DNA from: Apostichopus japonicus
Taxonomy: Eukaryota; Echinodermata; Holothuroidea; Aspidochirotida; Stichopodidae
Assembly (NCBI RefSeq): GCF_037975245.1
Contig: NC_092575.1
Location: 25,882,841-25,946,840 of the forward strand
Length of the DNA stretch: 64,000 nt
Direction of reading: 5' to 3'
Part shown: positions 27,701-37,749 of the stretch, piece by piece
Layout of the letters: each line of letters begins with the position of its first letter
How positions within the stretch are numbered: position 1 is the stretch's first letter
Notes under the pieces: generated by a model
Seen by the model: only the letters and a program-made list of their open reading frames with translations
What the model was told of the DNA's origin: nothing
Database searches by the model: none
Translations under genes and position numbers: made by a program

Positions 27701-30700
27701 GATATCATAAAGCAATATCAGTACTATAGATGGCAAGCATTTTAGTAGAAATAAATAATGATGAAATATATGAAAGCAAACCATAGAGCCTGAACATCAA
27801 AGTAGGTATGCCTTAAGGGCCAACATGGACAAAACTGTAATGCACCAATTTGTGTAATATGCGCCAAAAAGACTTTTTCCCCAAAAAACAGTATTTTGTG
27901 AATTTAAATTATTACCCTGAGAATGCCTTCTCTGACTTGTAGATCAATGTTTTCTGGGAGTTGTTTGACCGTTAGACTTTCATCACAAGTCTTCTTCTGT
28001 GACTGAGATAGTCCTGTAACTTCTAATTTGTCAGAACTGCTAGCTGCAGAATCTTTCTCTCCGTCCTAACATCAGAAAACAAGAAAGAAATTAACTGGAC
28101 TTTTAACTTTCTTAAATTTTGTGATCCAGTGTTGTAACCAAGCAATTTTTTTTTGTCACATCAATACACCAGTCAATGTTCCTCAATTCAAGTCAAGTCA
28201 CAGGTAAATTTAATTTAATCAGGACAAGTCATGCAAATCAAATCAAGTCACAAGTCAATGTTTCTCAGTCCAAGTCAAGTTACAAGTCAAATATGAAGGC
28301 AACTTATATAGTCCTACTATAGGTATAGGCATTACAACACATGGATGGTTAAGGGCTAACCTAGTTATTTTTGTGCAGTGCAAAAAAAAAACGATTGCTG
28401 TTGATATGTGCAGTATGCTTACAGTATATACTATAGCTCATTTAAGAAAACAGATGAACCATAAAAATATGTCCTGCTGAAGAAATATGGAATATTGTAA
28501 TATTAACATATTAATGATGCAATACCATCAGTTGCAAAATATTCATTCTCAGCATAACTGGAGGTAGTCAAGGTTTCCCAGGTGACATGCTGGTGTCGAA
28601 GCCAAGTTTCCTGAAGAAAGATACCATACTAAATTCATAGTTTACACCAGAATCCAACAAATTAGAATATGTTGAGAAGAGCCCAACAGGCACTGCGATT
28701 CCTTGCTTAGTGGAATATTAAAGTTGTGTATGTCATCACTCAATATCATGATATTTATGCCCACATTATATATAATATAATAATCTGATAAGGTTGTGGA
28801 GTTCTTGCATTTTAAGATTTTGGTCCCTCTCAAAGCAAATTGGGCCCGATACAATTTTGCGTCTAAATGTCCCAACTGGACCCCACAAATTCGGGACCAA
28901 AGAAAGTGTCCTCTAAAGCTTTTGAGGTGGAATTCAAATTTAAGCCCACACAGATCCAAAATGGGCCTGGAATTTTGTTTTTGAGCCAAGATTGCCTAAA
29001 TGTACCAGCTATTTACCAACAACTATATACCATGTTTTGCTAGAATCCTACTTAAGGTTGCCGAGTTATTTCAAAGTAAAGAAAATGTGGGCCCCAATGG
29101 TCCCAAACATATGAGGCATCACAAATGTGGTACCAAAGAATCTATTTTTTTTTAAATTTTCTAGGCCCCGCTTAGTTCTCGCTTTAAATACAATACCTTC
29201 AAATTAAACATGCTATTCACTACATTCCTCTCATCGCTAAGTTTCCTCTAAATAGCAGTTTTTCCTGGCAGTTTGTTCACTTAATTCACACTTCCTGTGG
29301 TTCAATCATTTATTGCTACTCCTAGTTTCATCCCTTTGTGTCACCATCAAGTTTTTATCCAAGAACATCTTAAGCACAATAATGAATATTATGGCACGAC
29401 TATAAATTCAAGTTAATGTCAACACAGAGTTTCTCTGTGATACTTACATTGTCATTGTTTATTTAACAGATTTGTTACCTGATAGCCTTACTGCCTTCAT
29501 CAAAAGGACCTCGCTGCCTCCTTACAGGCAAATTACATATTCAATACCAATGAAGACACTACTTCCTTCTGGAAATCAAGGTATGAGATATGAAATGAGT
29601 AGAAACATATTTTATTTTAAGAAGCTATTTTGGCCAGGAATGTTACAGTTAACCTAATAGTTATTGTAAAGTATTCCAAACATTCTATACCTTTAGAATA
29701 AAGAGTAATTTCACAAGCTCTGATCCTTGCCCAGCCTTGAAGTAACATGCACAATTGTGCCTTTCCTGCGTACCTTCCTTGATATGTAACACAAATGTGC
29801 AGTAAAGTCCCATGGAAGTGACAACCCTTAGGAAAGATATTTCCTGAAATGAGAAAGGTGACAGTTTTTAACGTTCTTGTTTAATTACTCACAAGAATGA
29901 TCGCTATCCTATGATAGAGTGCTTGATACACCAACCTAATGTTAGGGTAATGTTTTTTAATAAGCAATTAGAACTAACAAGAATAAAACATCTTCCCAGT
30001 GGATATATACTTGCCATTTTAGGAAAACAAAATCCCATCATTCAAACAGCTGATTTTGGGAGAGAACGATTTACGGTTTACATTATTGACATATATCTGA
30101 TGAAAGCTGTTTAAAATCCTTTCTAAATTGTATATCAGATCTGCAGTTGCAGATAATTTCTTGCCACTTCTTAGGATTGTATGCACTGAAACCAAGCAAT
30201 AATTGATTTTACCTTTGTCCGTTGTATTAAGAGAAAATCAACATTTGGTGGTAAAGAGATGGATATAATTTTTTACTTCTTTCTGCTAGGAAGAAACCAG
30301 CAGGGAGTGTAAAAATGTTATGGAGAAGAATTGATCTTCTCTGAAGAAATGTTCGTCAGAACTTAGTCTAAGTAGCTGTGTTCACAATCTGATATATGCC
30401 AGCCAAGATTTAAGAAGGCTGGACTGAATATTTCTGGCCCATTAAAAGTGAAGATGTCACATGCAAAACCCAAAAAAACCTATTCAATGTCTGTTTCAGC
30501 TGGTAAGAGAAAATCCATGTTTTAAGTGGTTGACATGTTTGTGACTCACTTTACTAGAAAAGGAACCTCCAAATTGTTGTTCTGAAATAATCAATGGACT
30601 TTCCAGAAGGATATAGCTTCTACTAAACACACTTACTGCATTCATCATTGCTAGTAATTTAAATATTTTACACATACTAATGCAGCTTTCAGCACCTATT

Positions 30701-33700
30701 TCGGCTACCTGCAGACCTGTCAAACATCATCAACTTGCAAAACGTCTTAATTTCTTAAAAGGACATTTAACTTTCACTAAAATGTAAGGAACTCGTTCTC
30801 ACAGCTCTGCTCAAACTACTGTTGTGTGGCCGGCTAGCTCAGTCAGGAATTCACGTTGGGTAAATGGTCATAGGCTATATAATGACAGAACTTAGTAAAA
30901 AATGTTCCCTCGGCAGCTGAGATCAGAGAGAGAGAGACTTTCCAGTAAAATAAGAAGAAGACAATACTTTTCTTGATTCCTCTGATGAGTCATCATTTAA
31001 TTGCCTTGCGATTAACTTATAAAATGTATTTCGATGTTGAGAGAGCGAGAGATATCACGTTCAACACTACTGGTGCTTCAAGTTGATCACTTCAGAGACA
31101 GAATGCTGGGCCGGCGCAGAAAAGTCGGATGGTTCTAGGCCTGCGCACGTATTCACAGTGCTTCTACACAGTAAAGGTATAGCAGAATGGAAATACTACA
31201 CAAGCTAACCAAATAAATATGCACTACGTTATCAAGGAAGGGAGTCATTGGTCAGGAAAACTAACCACTGGGAGCTATTATCTTTAACGTGAGCTGCTAA
31301 GCATGCGCCAAGATACAAGTGTCCTTAGATAGTAATATTACTTCACGCGTCTTTGTAAACTTGACCTATTTTGACATGAATGTAGGCTTGTAACAGAGAG
31401 CCAAAACAATATAATACAGTAGAAATTGGCGTGAGAAAACACTTGTCCTCTCCGGAGAACTGAGAAGTAAACAAGTAGTTAAAAAAGCCGTCGGCGCGCA
31501 CTCCGAGTGACCTGGAGTTTAAGGAGGAGGCCAGACTAACTATTACATGACACTACATACGTGGTATGACATTTAGCACGATTCTCTTTCTTGAGATATT
31601 GCAGTTATAAAGTTTTCAGCTTTGAGATTTGTTCACCTCAGAAAACTTTTGACCTATCCTAGAAAGTTTTGACTTGTTGCATAGTACCATAACACCAATT
31701 CATTGTGCATGTGCAGAGTTTAGATTGTGCAGAGATTAGAATTTAGTTCAACTTAAGTTTCTTGATATATTAGGTGTTTATGATTTTACAAATTTGACCT
31801 TTGCCTCTTTAAAACTATTAAATACCTCACAGTCAGAATGCGCAAGCCACATGCCAAGGGTTGTGAGTATAATATTTGCCACCAATCTCCAGTCTGCAAC
31901 ATCATGCTTTTCACGATTTGTGTGTTTTAACCCCAAAGTACTTTTCAAACCAGCCAAAGCTATATTGCTTGATACACTTCTTCTGCCAAATATAAATGGC
32001 ATTTTGCGAACAAACATAAGTTTTTGGTAATTTGAAAAGATGACTGAACATTACTTATTTTAAATTACCTTTGCATTTTTTTTTTTGAACGGTAAGACCA
32101 GTTCACACAAACATGATATTGCAAATTGAACTGTCTCAATTATGTTAAGTTTAATATGTTCCACTTCATGAATAGTATTGACAAAATAGTCAGAGTCCAC
32201 CATACCTTTGGGTTTTCCTCTTCAGAGCCATGGGTCCAAACTTGTGGCTCTATTTTGTCAAAATGACATGTCAGGGGCAATTTTCCATGTTTAAAATATA
32301 CTGCAGACTTTTTTACCAACACAGAGACCTCATTTATGCTGACAACCTTCACACAGAGAAGAGAGAAAACAAGCAAAAATTATGTAGAAGTAAGAAACAG
32401 TTGACAAGATGCTACAGATATCAATATGTAAACTAGAGCACATAAAAGCGCAGTAGTTCACACCAGATTTATTATTTGGACAAGTGTGATTCAATGAATA
32501 AACCTATTTAGCACCAGCAGCTTTTATAAATCGCCCACCTCAAGACACTACCTGAAACAACTGAGTGTTCAGCTGAACGGCATTCCCAGTAGTATAACTG
32601 TTTTCAGCGGACATGTGTATATATTAACCAAGTATCTATTGTCCAACCACAAACATATATCTTGTTGAGATCATTCTCGATTCGTCCTTTGCAAAAACGT
32701 TGATTCAACCATCTTTTTACTTGTACACAGTAAGTCAATGGACCTTTTCCATTGAGTTAACAGTATGCGATGGAAATCACACACCAATAGCCGATTGACT
32801 TGGTCCCGTGATATCACACTTGCTTTGGTCCATTTCAGTTAAAACGCTTAGTAATGACTTGAGGTGGAGTGTTAATATGGAACCCCTTAATACAAGTAGT
32901 ATCCTCCACTTTGTAGATAATATCAATCAGCAGTAAGTTGGAACAAAGAAGTGACGTATCATGTCATACTTACCATAATCACTGTACCTGAGCTCAACAG
33001 AAGGCTGGCAATGACCCAATTGATACAGAATAAACAATCGTGTGGTGTGCAAATACTATAAACAATTTCTTCACGGAACTACTAAAAACTTACCAAAATT
33101 TACTACAAATTATATTATTTCAACATGATATCTCCTTTAATTTGAAAGGTTTAGTCGCACAAAAGCTGACAAAATTTCAAATAGAAAGAGTAAGAAACAA
33201 AAATTGGAAGTTTGACAACATCTGGAATTCCAAGTAGTTACCTCCACTTTGTAGATAATATCAGTCAGCAGTAAGTTGGAACAAAGAAGTGACGTATCAT
33301 GTCATACTTACCATAATCACTGTACCTGAGCTCAACAGAAGGCTGGCAATGACCCAATTGATACAGAATAAACAATCGTGTGGTGTGCAAATACTATAAA
33401 CAATTTCTTCACGGAACTACTAAAAACTTACCAAAATTTACTACAAATTATATTATTTCAACATGATATCTCCTTTAATTTGAAAGGTTTAGTCGCACAA
33501 AAGCTGACAAAATTTCAAATAGAAAGAGTAAGAAACAAAAATTGGAAGTTTGACAACATCTGGAATTCCATACCTCTTACACAATTATGTGTGTGAGCCA
33601 AAACAAAACAGAAAATGAAAAAGTTTAGTGGTTCTGATGCCTAAACATATTCATAGGGCATTAAGCCATATATGTAAACATTCATCAACTTGTGCACACC

Positions 33701-35644
33701 GAAAATGAAGAGGATTATCTACTGACTAATGCGGCAAAAAATAAAGAAAGGTATCAGGAAACAGTTATCATGTTGACCAAATATATGTAGTGACTTAGTA
33801 GAACCAGAGGGAACCCCCCCCCCCCCAACGGTTACTTGCCTTAAAATACATTACATATGCAGCAAACCAATAGTTTGATCCTACTGACTGTCGGGGATAG
33901 CCGGCGACTGCCGTGCTTGCTATGTACCAACATCACCATTCCCATTCCATTACAAACCAAATTTAATGTTAAACCAGCCCATTTATTATTATTAATGCGA
34001 TGAGAACCACAATAGGGCACATCTACTCTCCATACATCTACCAATTATCACATTGATTTAACTGTTCTTGCGATATTGCTTTTTTCAGCTGTTTTTTGAC
34101 AATTTCCATTAAGCCCCACCCAACCATAAATATTTATAAGGTAAACTTGTTGTTTCAATGAACATGAACATACTATTTAGTTACATGACCATGCCAAGTA
34201 TAACCTTAATTGGGCATATGGTTGCACAGAAATTGAAATTTTAAAAGTTTTATATCAGGCCCTGCCCTATCATTAATTTCCATGAGATGGGATGCAACAA
34301 CAATATATCACATCTGCTCATCATAAGGCATATATCTACCACGTATGTCATTGATTATACTTGTATTCGTTGTATCGTGTTTACAAGCTGTTTTCAAAGA
34401 TTTCCCATGAAGCCCCACCCAAGCATAAATACTAATGAGGTAAAAACTGTTGTTGCAAAGAACATGTACTTACTATGTCATTACATCACCATACCACGTA
34501 TGAACTAAATAGAACATACATTTGAAGAGATATTGACATTTTAATAATTTCATGTGAAGCCCCATCCACTCATTAATATTCCTGATATGCAAACCAAAAA
34601 CAATTGGGCACATCTACACAACATGGGTCGTCTACCTACCAAGTATCTAGTGGTTGTTGAGATATCAATTACAAGCTAGCTGTGGCATACACAAACATAA
34701 ACACACAGGCACAATTGCTGAGCCTTCAGCATCTTAACCAAAAATCACATCTTGACTGCTTGATAGATGCAAACAATAGCAAATATTAGCACAACACTAC
34801 CATAATATCTCCTGGAAATCCAAGTGGCAGTCAATATCCCCACCTTTTCACCCCCTGGTAGCTCCAAGTAATAGCCAACATGTATAAGAGTTATGCTTTG
34901 AGAGGATGACATATCTTTAGCAGCATATAACACGATACGTTTGCCTTCAACTATTTCATCGCCGATGTCAAATTTTTCCCAGCTGAAATTGTTTAATTTG
35001 ATCACACAATTTCGCTCAGTTAGTACATAAGGCGTGTCCAGCTGTGGTCTCCACAAAGGCTGGGTGCCTGCAGAATCCAGATAAAACAGAAAAAGTATTT
35101 TACATTTCTTAATAATAAAACTTAACAGTTTTAACAGTTTTTACAGTTTAAGTTTTAACAGGTAGCTTTTACATGAGATAGATTGTATTATGCCGGAATT
35201 AGTCTATAAAATGCAATGACTGAACACTGTAAGAGACTGTGTTCTATCATAACTAAGCAAAAAAACCTATTAGTATAGGTGAAATAAATTTCAAAACAAT
35301 ATATGTGCATTTAAATATACCTTCTTCATGATGGCTACTGTATATATTTGCTTTCCATTCACATCCTTTCCTAAGAACCAAGCAGTGAGGCAATGTCAGT
35401 TTTGCTAGTTTCAGTAGCTTCAGGTTACTAGGCAGGAGCTCAACCACAACTGATGAATTACTAGTGAATGATAGATCAGAATCACCCTGGAAATTATATG
35501 GAATAATTCTCATCTGAATCAAGTGATCCTTCTCCAGAGCACCAGGAGGTATTTCTAAGCTGACACCGGTATCTGGAAGCTCTAGCACTCCTCCATCCTT
35601 GTTGACCCAAAGCTCCATTTGCAGTGGATTGGAAGGTAAGTTGT
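9407..35644 (-). CDS. Gene B (or 3' half of gene A): ZU5-UPA-Death-DED-like protein, 5' start not found
   Basis: Six exons, 35644-35321, 35067-34844, 32346-32206, 28065-27916, 24507-24276 and 9618-9407, join with consistent phases (1-1-0-0-0-1) to give about 426 residues ending in a stop. Domain order: ZU5, UPA, acidic linker, Death domain, DED-like domain. This is the UNC5/PIDD-type layout with an extra C-terminal death fold; no signal peptide or membrane segment is seen. The first exon enters in phase 1, so coding sequence must lie upstream. I could not find a convincing start exon between 35.7 and 41.2 kb, while gene A offers a phase-matching donor. Introns are very long (up to about 14.7 kb) and contain a PB1 gene, a hAT element and LINE remnants. 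Confidence 0.7.
9619..12899. other. Intron sequence of gene B without recognised genes
   Basis: Low-GC unique-looking sequence plus the dispersed repeat at 12600-12710. ORFs here are short and show no domain pattern or convincing splice sites. Confidence 0.5.
12600..12710. repeat. Dispersed repeat shared with 61300-61385
   Basis: GTAATAAAACCAGTGT, ACCAAAGGTGACCATATTTG and AATACAGCATACCTTTA match GTAATAAAAACAGTTT, ACCAAAGGTGACCATGTTTG and AATACAGCATACCTTTAA at 61307-61382 in the same orientation. Confidence 0.7.
12900..15690 (-). pseudogene. PB1-domain gene (SAMD3-like family), probably decayed
   Basis: A clear ATG at 14573 opens an intact 276-codon frame. It begins with a PB1-type domain: MYKLRVVLSPKDIQKVSLEQ, SFTLQYADPDFGGEMVNLTN. 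A conserved middle follows (HLDLSKDHKSQFLDAIANRI, AKAIMRTYPCLAEM). The frame stops at 13743, but the same frame reads on through this TGA and a TAA (near 13693) into family-like sequence (MMIRTYAYCREDLVLNVPTA, ERCPPYFF) as far as a good donor at 13582. A further exon-like block at 13030-12900 (WKAEFSRLSNLALESTFFSS) matches the distal part of the family, but its phase does not join cleanly. A likely 5' non-coding exon ends near 15645 (donor CCG/GTAAGT). This family is common in fish and marine invertebrates; its function is unknown. It lies inside the last intron of gene B. A shortened 276-aa product remains possible. Confidence 0.75.
15645..15900 (-). promoter_or_regulatory. Likely promoter and 5' non-coding exon of the PB1 gene
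   Basis: A donor CCG/GTAAGT on the minus strand at 15645-15639 and the acceptor CATGCATAG just before the PB1 ATG define a non-coding first exon. The area is enriched in CpG (TATACGCGCGCGAGCGAA) relative to the surroundings. The exact transcription start is unknown. Confidence 0.4.
17150..17480. repeat. Dispersed repeat copy (AAGCCCCACC family), split by the hAT element
   Basis: TTAAGCCCCACCAATTCATG, AATATTAATGAGGTC and ACATCACCATATGAAGTATG recall the copy at 33.6-34.7 kb. The hAT element (17485-18445) landed in its ATGTCGTGTTTACAAG segment, and the repeat resumes at 18446-18760. Confidence 0.55.
17485..18445. mobile_element. hAT-type non-autonomous DNA transposon with perfect 8-bp target duplication
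   Basis: Begins CAGTGGCGTAGCCAGG and ends GTAGCTACGCCACTG, an inverted terminal repeat of about 12 perfect bases followed by G-rich/C-rich subterminal blocks (AGGGGGGCAC and GTGCCCCCC). It is flanked by TTTACAAG on both sides (17477-17484 and 18446-18453). CAGTG ends and 8-bp duplications are the hAT hallmark. The 961-bp interior has only short ORFs and no transposase motif, so it depends on a transposase elsewhere. Confidence 0.88.
18970..19260. repeat. Dispersed repeat rich in GGGCCCAAA-like phrases
   Basis: Phrases such as GGGCTCAATG, GCGACCCAAAC, GGGACCCCAAACATTC and GGCCCAAAGAATGTG alternate at short spacing. Related blocks lie at 28670-29010 and 29090-29170. Confidence 0.5.
19707..20183. 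repeat. Inverted repeat pair with 60-bp arms
   Basis: The left arm 19707-19766 (TTTGATGATGACGGCGCTGT at its outer end) is the near-exact reverse complement of the right arm 20124-20183. The shared core is GTCAAAATACGTATACAAAT. The spacer is about 357 bp and contains a perfect 26-bp palindrome. Probably the remains of a DNA transposon or foldback element. Confidence 0.75.
19798..19823. repeat. Perfect 26-bp palindrome
   Basis: GAAAGAGAACGAC directly followed by its reverse complement GTCGTTCTCTTTC, with no loop. It lies inside the inverted-repeat element at 19707-20183. Confidence 0.9.
20180..20430. repeat. Two adjacent minisatellites
   Basis: 20185-20270: variants of GAGACAACAACATCAAAG in tandem. 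20310-20425: variants of CTGATTCGCTTCGCTCTG. They begin at the outer edge of the right arm of the inverted repeat. The short ORFs here simply translate the repeats. Confidence 0.75.
20962..21075. repeat. Minisatellite of TTGGGCGAAATGRCC units
   Basis: Six uneven copies of GTTGGGCGAAATGACCAGGC and shortened forms in tandem; the motif is GC-richer than its surroundings. A C-run and a CA-rich stretch follow (21098-21126). Confidence 0.9.
22260..23215 (-). mobile_element. Second LINE reverse-transcriptase fragment, split by an inserted repeat
   Basis: On the minus strand, sequence around 23150-23065 reads HNFIKHNILLKVQYGFRPGH. After a gap (23064-22805) it resumes with NALDRLCGALHKKLI, SKAFDTIDHEILFMKL (about 22760-22690) and SILGPLLCIFYVNDI with LFADDTIIF (about 22580-22450). 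The order is right for one RT gene; the middle is another repeat. Frames are broken, so it is inactive. Confidence 0.8.
22805..23064 (-). repeat. Repeat inserted into the LINE, with GCGCC stem-loop tail
   Basis: Interrupts the reverse-transcriptase order of the surrounding LINE. Read on the minus strand it ends with TGTAAAGCGCCTTAGAGCA, a short spacer, then AAGGCGCTATAGAAATTTTG and an A/T-rich tail. The two GCGC blocks can pair as a hairpin. The same tail occurs on the plus strand at 54185-54245. I could not define a clean target duplication. Confidence 0.65.
24276..24507 (-). CDS. Gene B exon: Death domain
   Basis: Seventy-seven codons with a full Death-domain signature: DLSGKIPNKWKDVGRNLGL, DSELSILKNDNLKLKETVYQ, MLLTWKERKGSGATYRELGE, ALNKACRKDLQEWLYYQ. 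The central W, the 'LGL...E' turn, the 'ML..WK...G..AT...L..AL' helices and the spacing are all standard for the superfamily. Acceptor ATATTACAG, donor CAAG/GTAAAT, phase 0 in, phase 1 out. Confidence 0.9.
24715..24741. repeat. Short (TA)n microsatellite
   Basis: About 13 TA units just upstream (in gene orientation) of the Death-domain exon of gene B. Confidence 0.95.
27916..28065 (-). CDS. Gene B exon: charged linker before the Death domain
   Basis: Fifty codons (DGEKDSAASSSDKLEVTGLS to LQVREGILR) between GATGTTAG and donor AGG/GTAATA, phase 0 in and out. Serine- and acid-rich, probably disordered, leading into the first Death-domain helix. Confidence 0.65.
28670..29170. repeat. Further copies of the GGGCCCAAA-like repeat
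   Basis: AGCCCAACAGGCACTGCG, AAATTGGGCCCGATACAATT, TTCGGGACCAAAGAAAGTG, GTGGGCCCCAATGGTCCC: same phrase style and order as at 19.0-19.26 kb. The ORFs across it are not credible genes. Confidence 0.5.
30829..30847 (+). other. tRNA-like 5' half (A-box motif)
   Basis: GCCGGCTAGCTCAGTCAGG is very close to the 5' end of an elongator tRNA such as tRNA-Lys. No anticodon arm or B box follows, so it is a pseudo-tRNA fragment or the head of a SINE. Confidence 0.3.
31080..31530. promoter_or_regulatory. CpG-enriched stretch, possible internal promoter
   Basis: Contains GGGCCGGCGCAG, GCCTGCGCACG, CATGCGCCA, TCACGCGTC and GCCGTCGGCGCGCACTCCG, unusual in this AT-rich region. It could be a promoter for the downstream (minus-strand) linker, Death and DED exons of gene B. 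Inference only. Confidence 0.25.
32206..32346 (-). CDS. Gene B exon: UPA domain, second part
   Basis: Forty-seven codons (VVSINEVSVLVKKSAVYFKH to HGSEEENPK), phase 0 in and out, between a pyrimidine-rich acceptor (CTCTGTGTGAAG) and donor AAG/GTATGG. Hydrophobic and polar residues alternate as in the corresponding exon of gene A. The acceptor is AAG rather than CAG, so the exact start is slightly uncertain. Confidence 0.6.
32893..33568. repeat. 338-bp tandem duplication
   Basis: Copy 1 (32893-33230) and copy 2 (33231-33568) both begin CAAGTAGT and run to TCTGGAATTCC; only a few differences are visible, at the start. The high identity means a recent event or an assembly duplication. It lies in an intron of gene B. 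Confidence 0.9.
33596..34745. repeat. Dispersed repeat with AAGCCCCACCCA...AATATT units
   Basis: Holds three units built from AAGCCCCACCCA, TAATATTAATGAGGT-like and TTACATCACCATACCA phrases, preceded by TAGTGGTTCTGATGCC and ATTAAGCCATATATG. The same phrases recur at 17150-17480, 18455-18960 and 19340-19620. Confidence 0.6.
34844..35067 (-). CDS. Gene B exon: UPA domain, first part
   Basis: Seventy-five codons (TQPLWRPQLDTPYVLTERNC to HVGYYLELPGGEK) with the alternating pattern VIKLNNFSWEKFDIGDEIVE and IVLYAAKDMSSSQSITLIHV. Phase 1 in, phase 0 out, exactly as in gene A. The donor AAG/GTGGGG is weak. Read-through instead gives a short hydrophobic stretch and a stop at 34745, an alternative end for the protein. 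Confidence 0.72.
35321..35644 (-). CDS. Gene B exon: ZU5 domain
   Basis: 108 codons with the ZU5 signature: NKDGGVLELPDTGVSLEIPP, GALEKDHLIQMRIIPYNF, SNSSVVVELLPSNLKLLKLA, KLTLPHCLVLRKGCEWKANI. The 'GG.L.....V.L.IP.GAL' start and 'K..KLTLPH' end are typical. Acceptor TTGCAG, donor AAG/GTATAT, phase 1 in and out, the same phases as the ZU5 exon of gene A. Confidence 0.88.
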
Positions 35645-37749
35645 CTGCAATATAAATAATCAGACAAGTTCAGGGACATTCAGCAGGAGTTTTTTTTTAC
35701 AATATTGTTTGCAGTTAAAAGTGGTCTGCTTAACGGTCTTCTTCTTTGCTTGTATTTGTAGTATATATGAGTACACAGGCATTGATTCATAATGTCAAAA
35801 CACTTGAAGGAAAAGCTAATATCTCATATTTGCTTATTTGTCAAAAGCTAGTATATTCTCTATTTCTACAATGCTAATGTTTGTATATATTTTAAATAGT
35901 ACAACCTATATATTTATTAAACTTATATTTATCAGTTTCCACATTTCTCTTGTTGTCAATAATAAATAAACAAACACACACAAAGTCTAAAAACTTAACT
36001 ATAACACATAACTGGTGTTTACAAAAATTAAAATTAAAATTACTCAAAGAGGATTGATGTTTGTTGCTGATGTTGTTCAAAGTAAGATTGTTACCAGTAT
36101 AACATGTAATTCTTTACAAAATGTTACCAAAAATGAAAATGTAATACCCACCACAACTGTGACAAAACCTTGGTATTTGGAAAATAACTATGAAATGGCA
36201 AAGTTGACATGAAAATCAAGACACGCCCTCCCAGTTTCTTATGAGTGACTATTTGAGTAAGCAAACTACATCATGCATGTTAGGAAGCTTTAAGAAAATG
36301 ATGTGGAATTTTATTTCCTTACAGCATACTGTTGTTGGTGGTTTATCCTTTCTCATTTGTCATCGATTACTGATACACTGTGTCATTGATACCATGCGGC
36401 CTGACACCATTATTTTCGGATGTTTTCGTTAAGCCTGACCTTAACACTAGTTACCACTTGCTGAGCATAGTAGTTCACCACTAGCTACCACTGTGAATCT
36501 TATTGCAAAGACTGGTAAGCGTACGGTTTAATATGATATGATGTCATTCAAGTTCTACTAACAAAGGATTTATAATTCATTTGCATAGTATAATTTGACT
36601 TTTAGACTAATTTTAGTCAATGTATTAAAAATTGTTGTCACAATATTGCAAGGAGTATCAATCACAAATGGAACTGTGCATTTTCTTATGTACATATCTG
36701 CATGAATTGGGAAAATTAGGTTGAATATGATACCAACTGCTCAATAATACCTCAGTAAGATGAGAATCAATATAGACCTAGCTCCTCAAACATGATTGTC
36801 AGAAGTAAATTCCCAGAAGTAAACCTAGAAGGACGTATGATACTCTTTAAGTTCTTAATACTAGGAGAACACGAATAGGATTTCATAGGAAAATGGCCAA
36901 CCGTCTGAAGTGAAAGGAAATAGCACTTTATTGAAAGAAGTGAATGGCACAGAGTGGTTAGAAGTCTCCATATAACTCAATTCAGACACGATGTGGTCTC
37001 TATGACTCTCTTGGAGAACAACAGCTCAACAGCTTTTGAACTACAGTTTGCTTGTTGTTTCATTGTAGTCATCATTAAATATCTAGCACTAACTTGTTCC
37101 AGTCATAGATCCCTGTTCTTTATGAACTGTTCCTGAAGACTTGATCTTACTCTGAGAAACAACGTCCAATTACAAACCATATTTGAGTTAATGCTTTAAG
37201 GAGTTGAGGTAAGTTGAGCAATTTATATCATTGCATAGACATCTGTTAGCTGTCACATACGAGCATTATAATGACACTAATTTTATTCATTTGAGTGAAT
37301 ATAATCCCACAGTTAGATAAGACGATAACTTGCAGTTTGTATGCTTTTGTCATCCTACACCACCCCTAGATTTTTATGACGAAAATACCACACATAACTA
37401 AATTGTATAAGCTATGATTGGCCACTTCTTGTACATACATACATGTACATACATGTATGACGTCACTATGGCAAATTTTTTAAAGACCGACATATATCAG
37501 AACACGATCTGAAATAAATGACAATTATACAAAAAAAAAATAATGCATCTCACTATCCATTCTCCATTTGTTACTTTTAACATGTGAATTAAGTTTGCTC
37601 CAATGATCCATTCAACTGAAATGTATGGTTCATGACAATAAGAGTCTCAGCCAAATCTCACATGGAATATGTATTTGAATACAGTTTGGTACTTCTTGCC
37701 ACATTTCTCTGTTTTGAAGATAAAAGTCACAGTACAAAGTTCTAGGTTA
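35645..37749. other. Interval between genes A and B, no start exon seen
   Basis: AT-rich, with ORFs of at most about 65 codons and no domain resemblance. With 39961-41199 this is the only place a separate first exon of gene B could lie. I found no ATG-containing frame with a phase-1 donor that I would defend. Confidence 0.45.
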
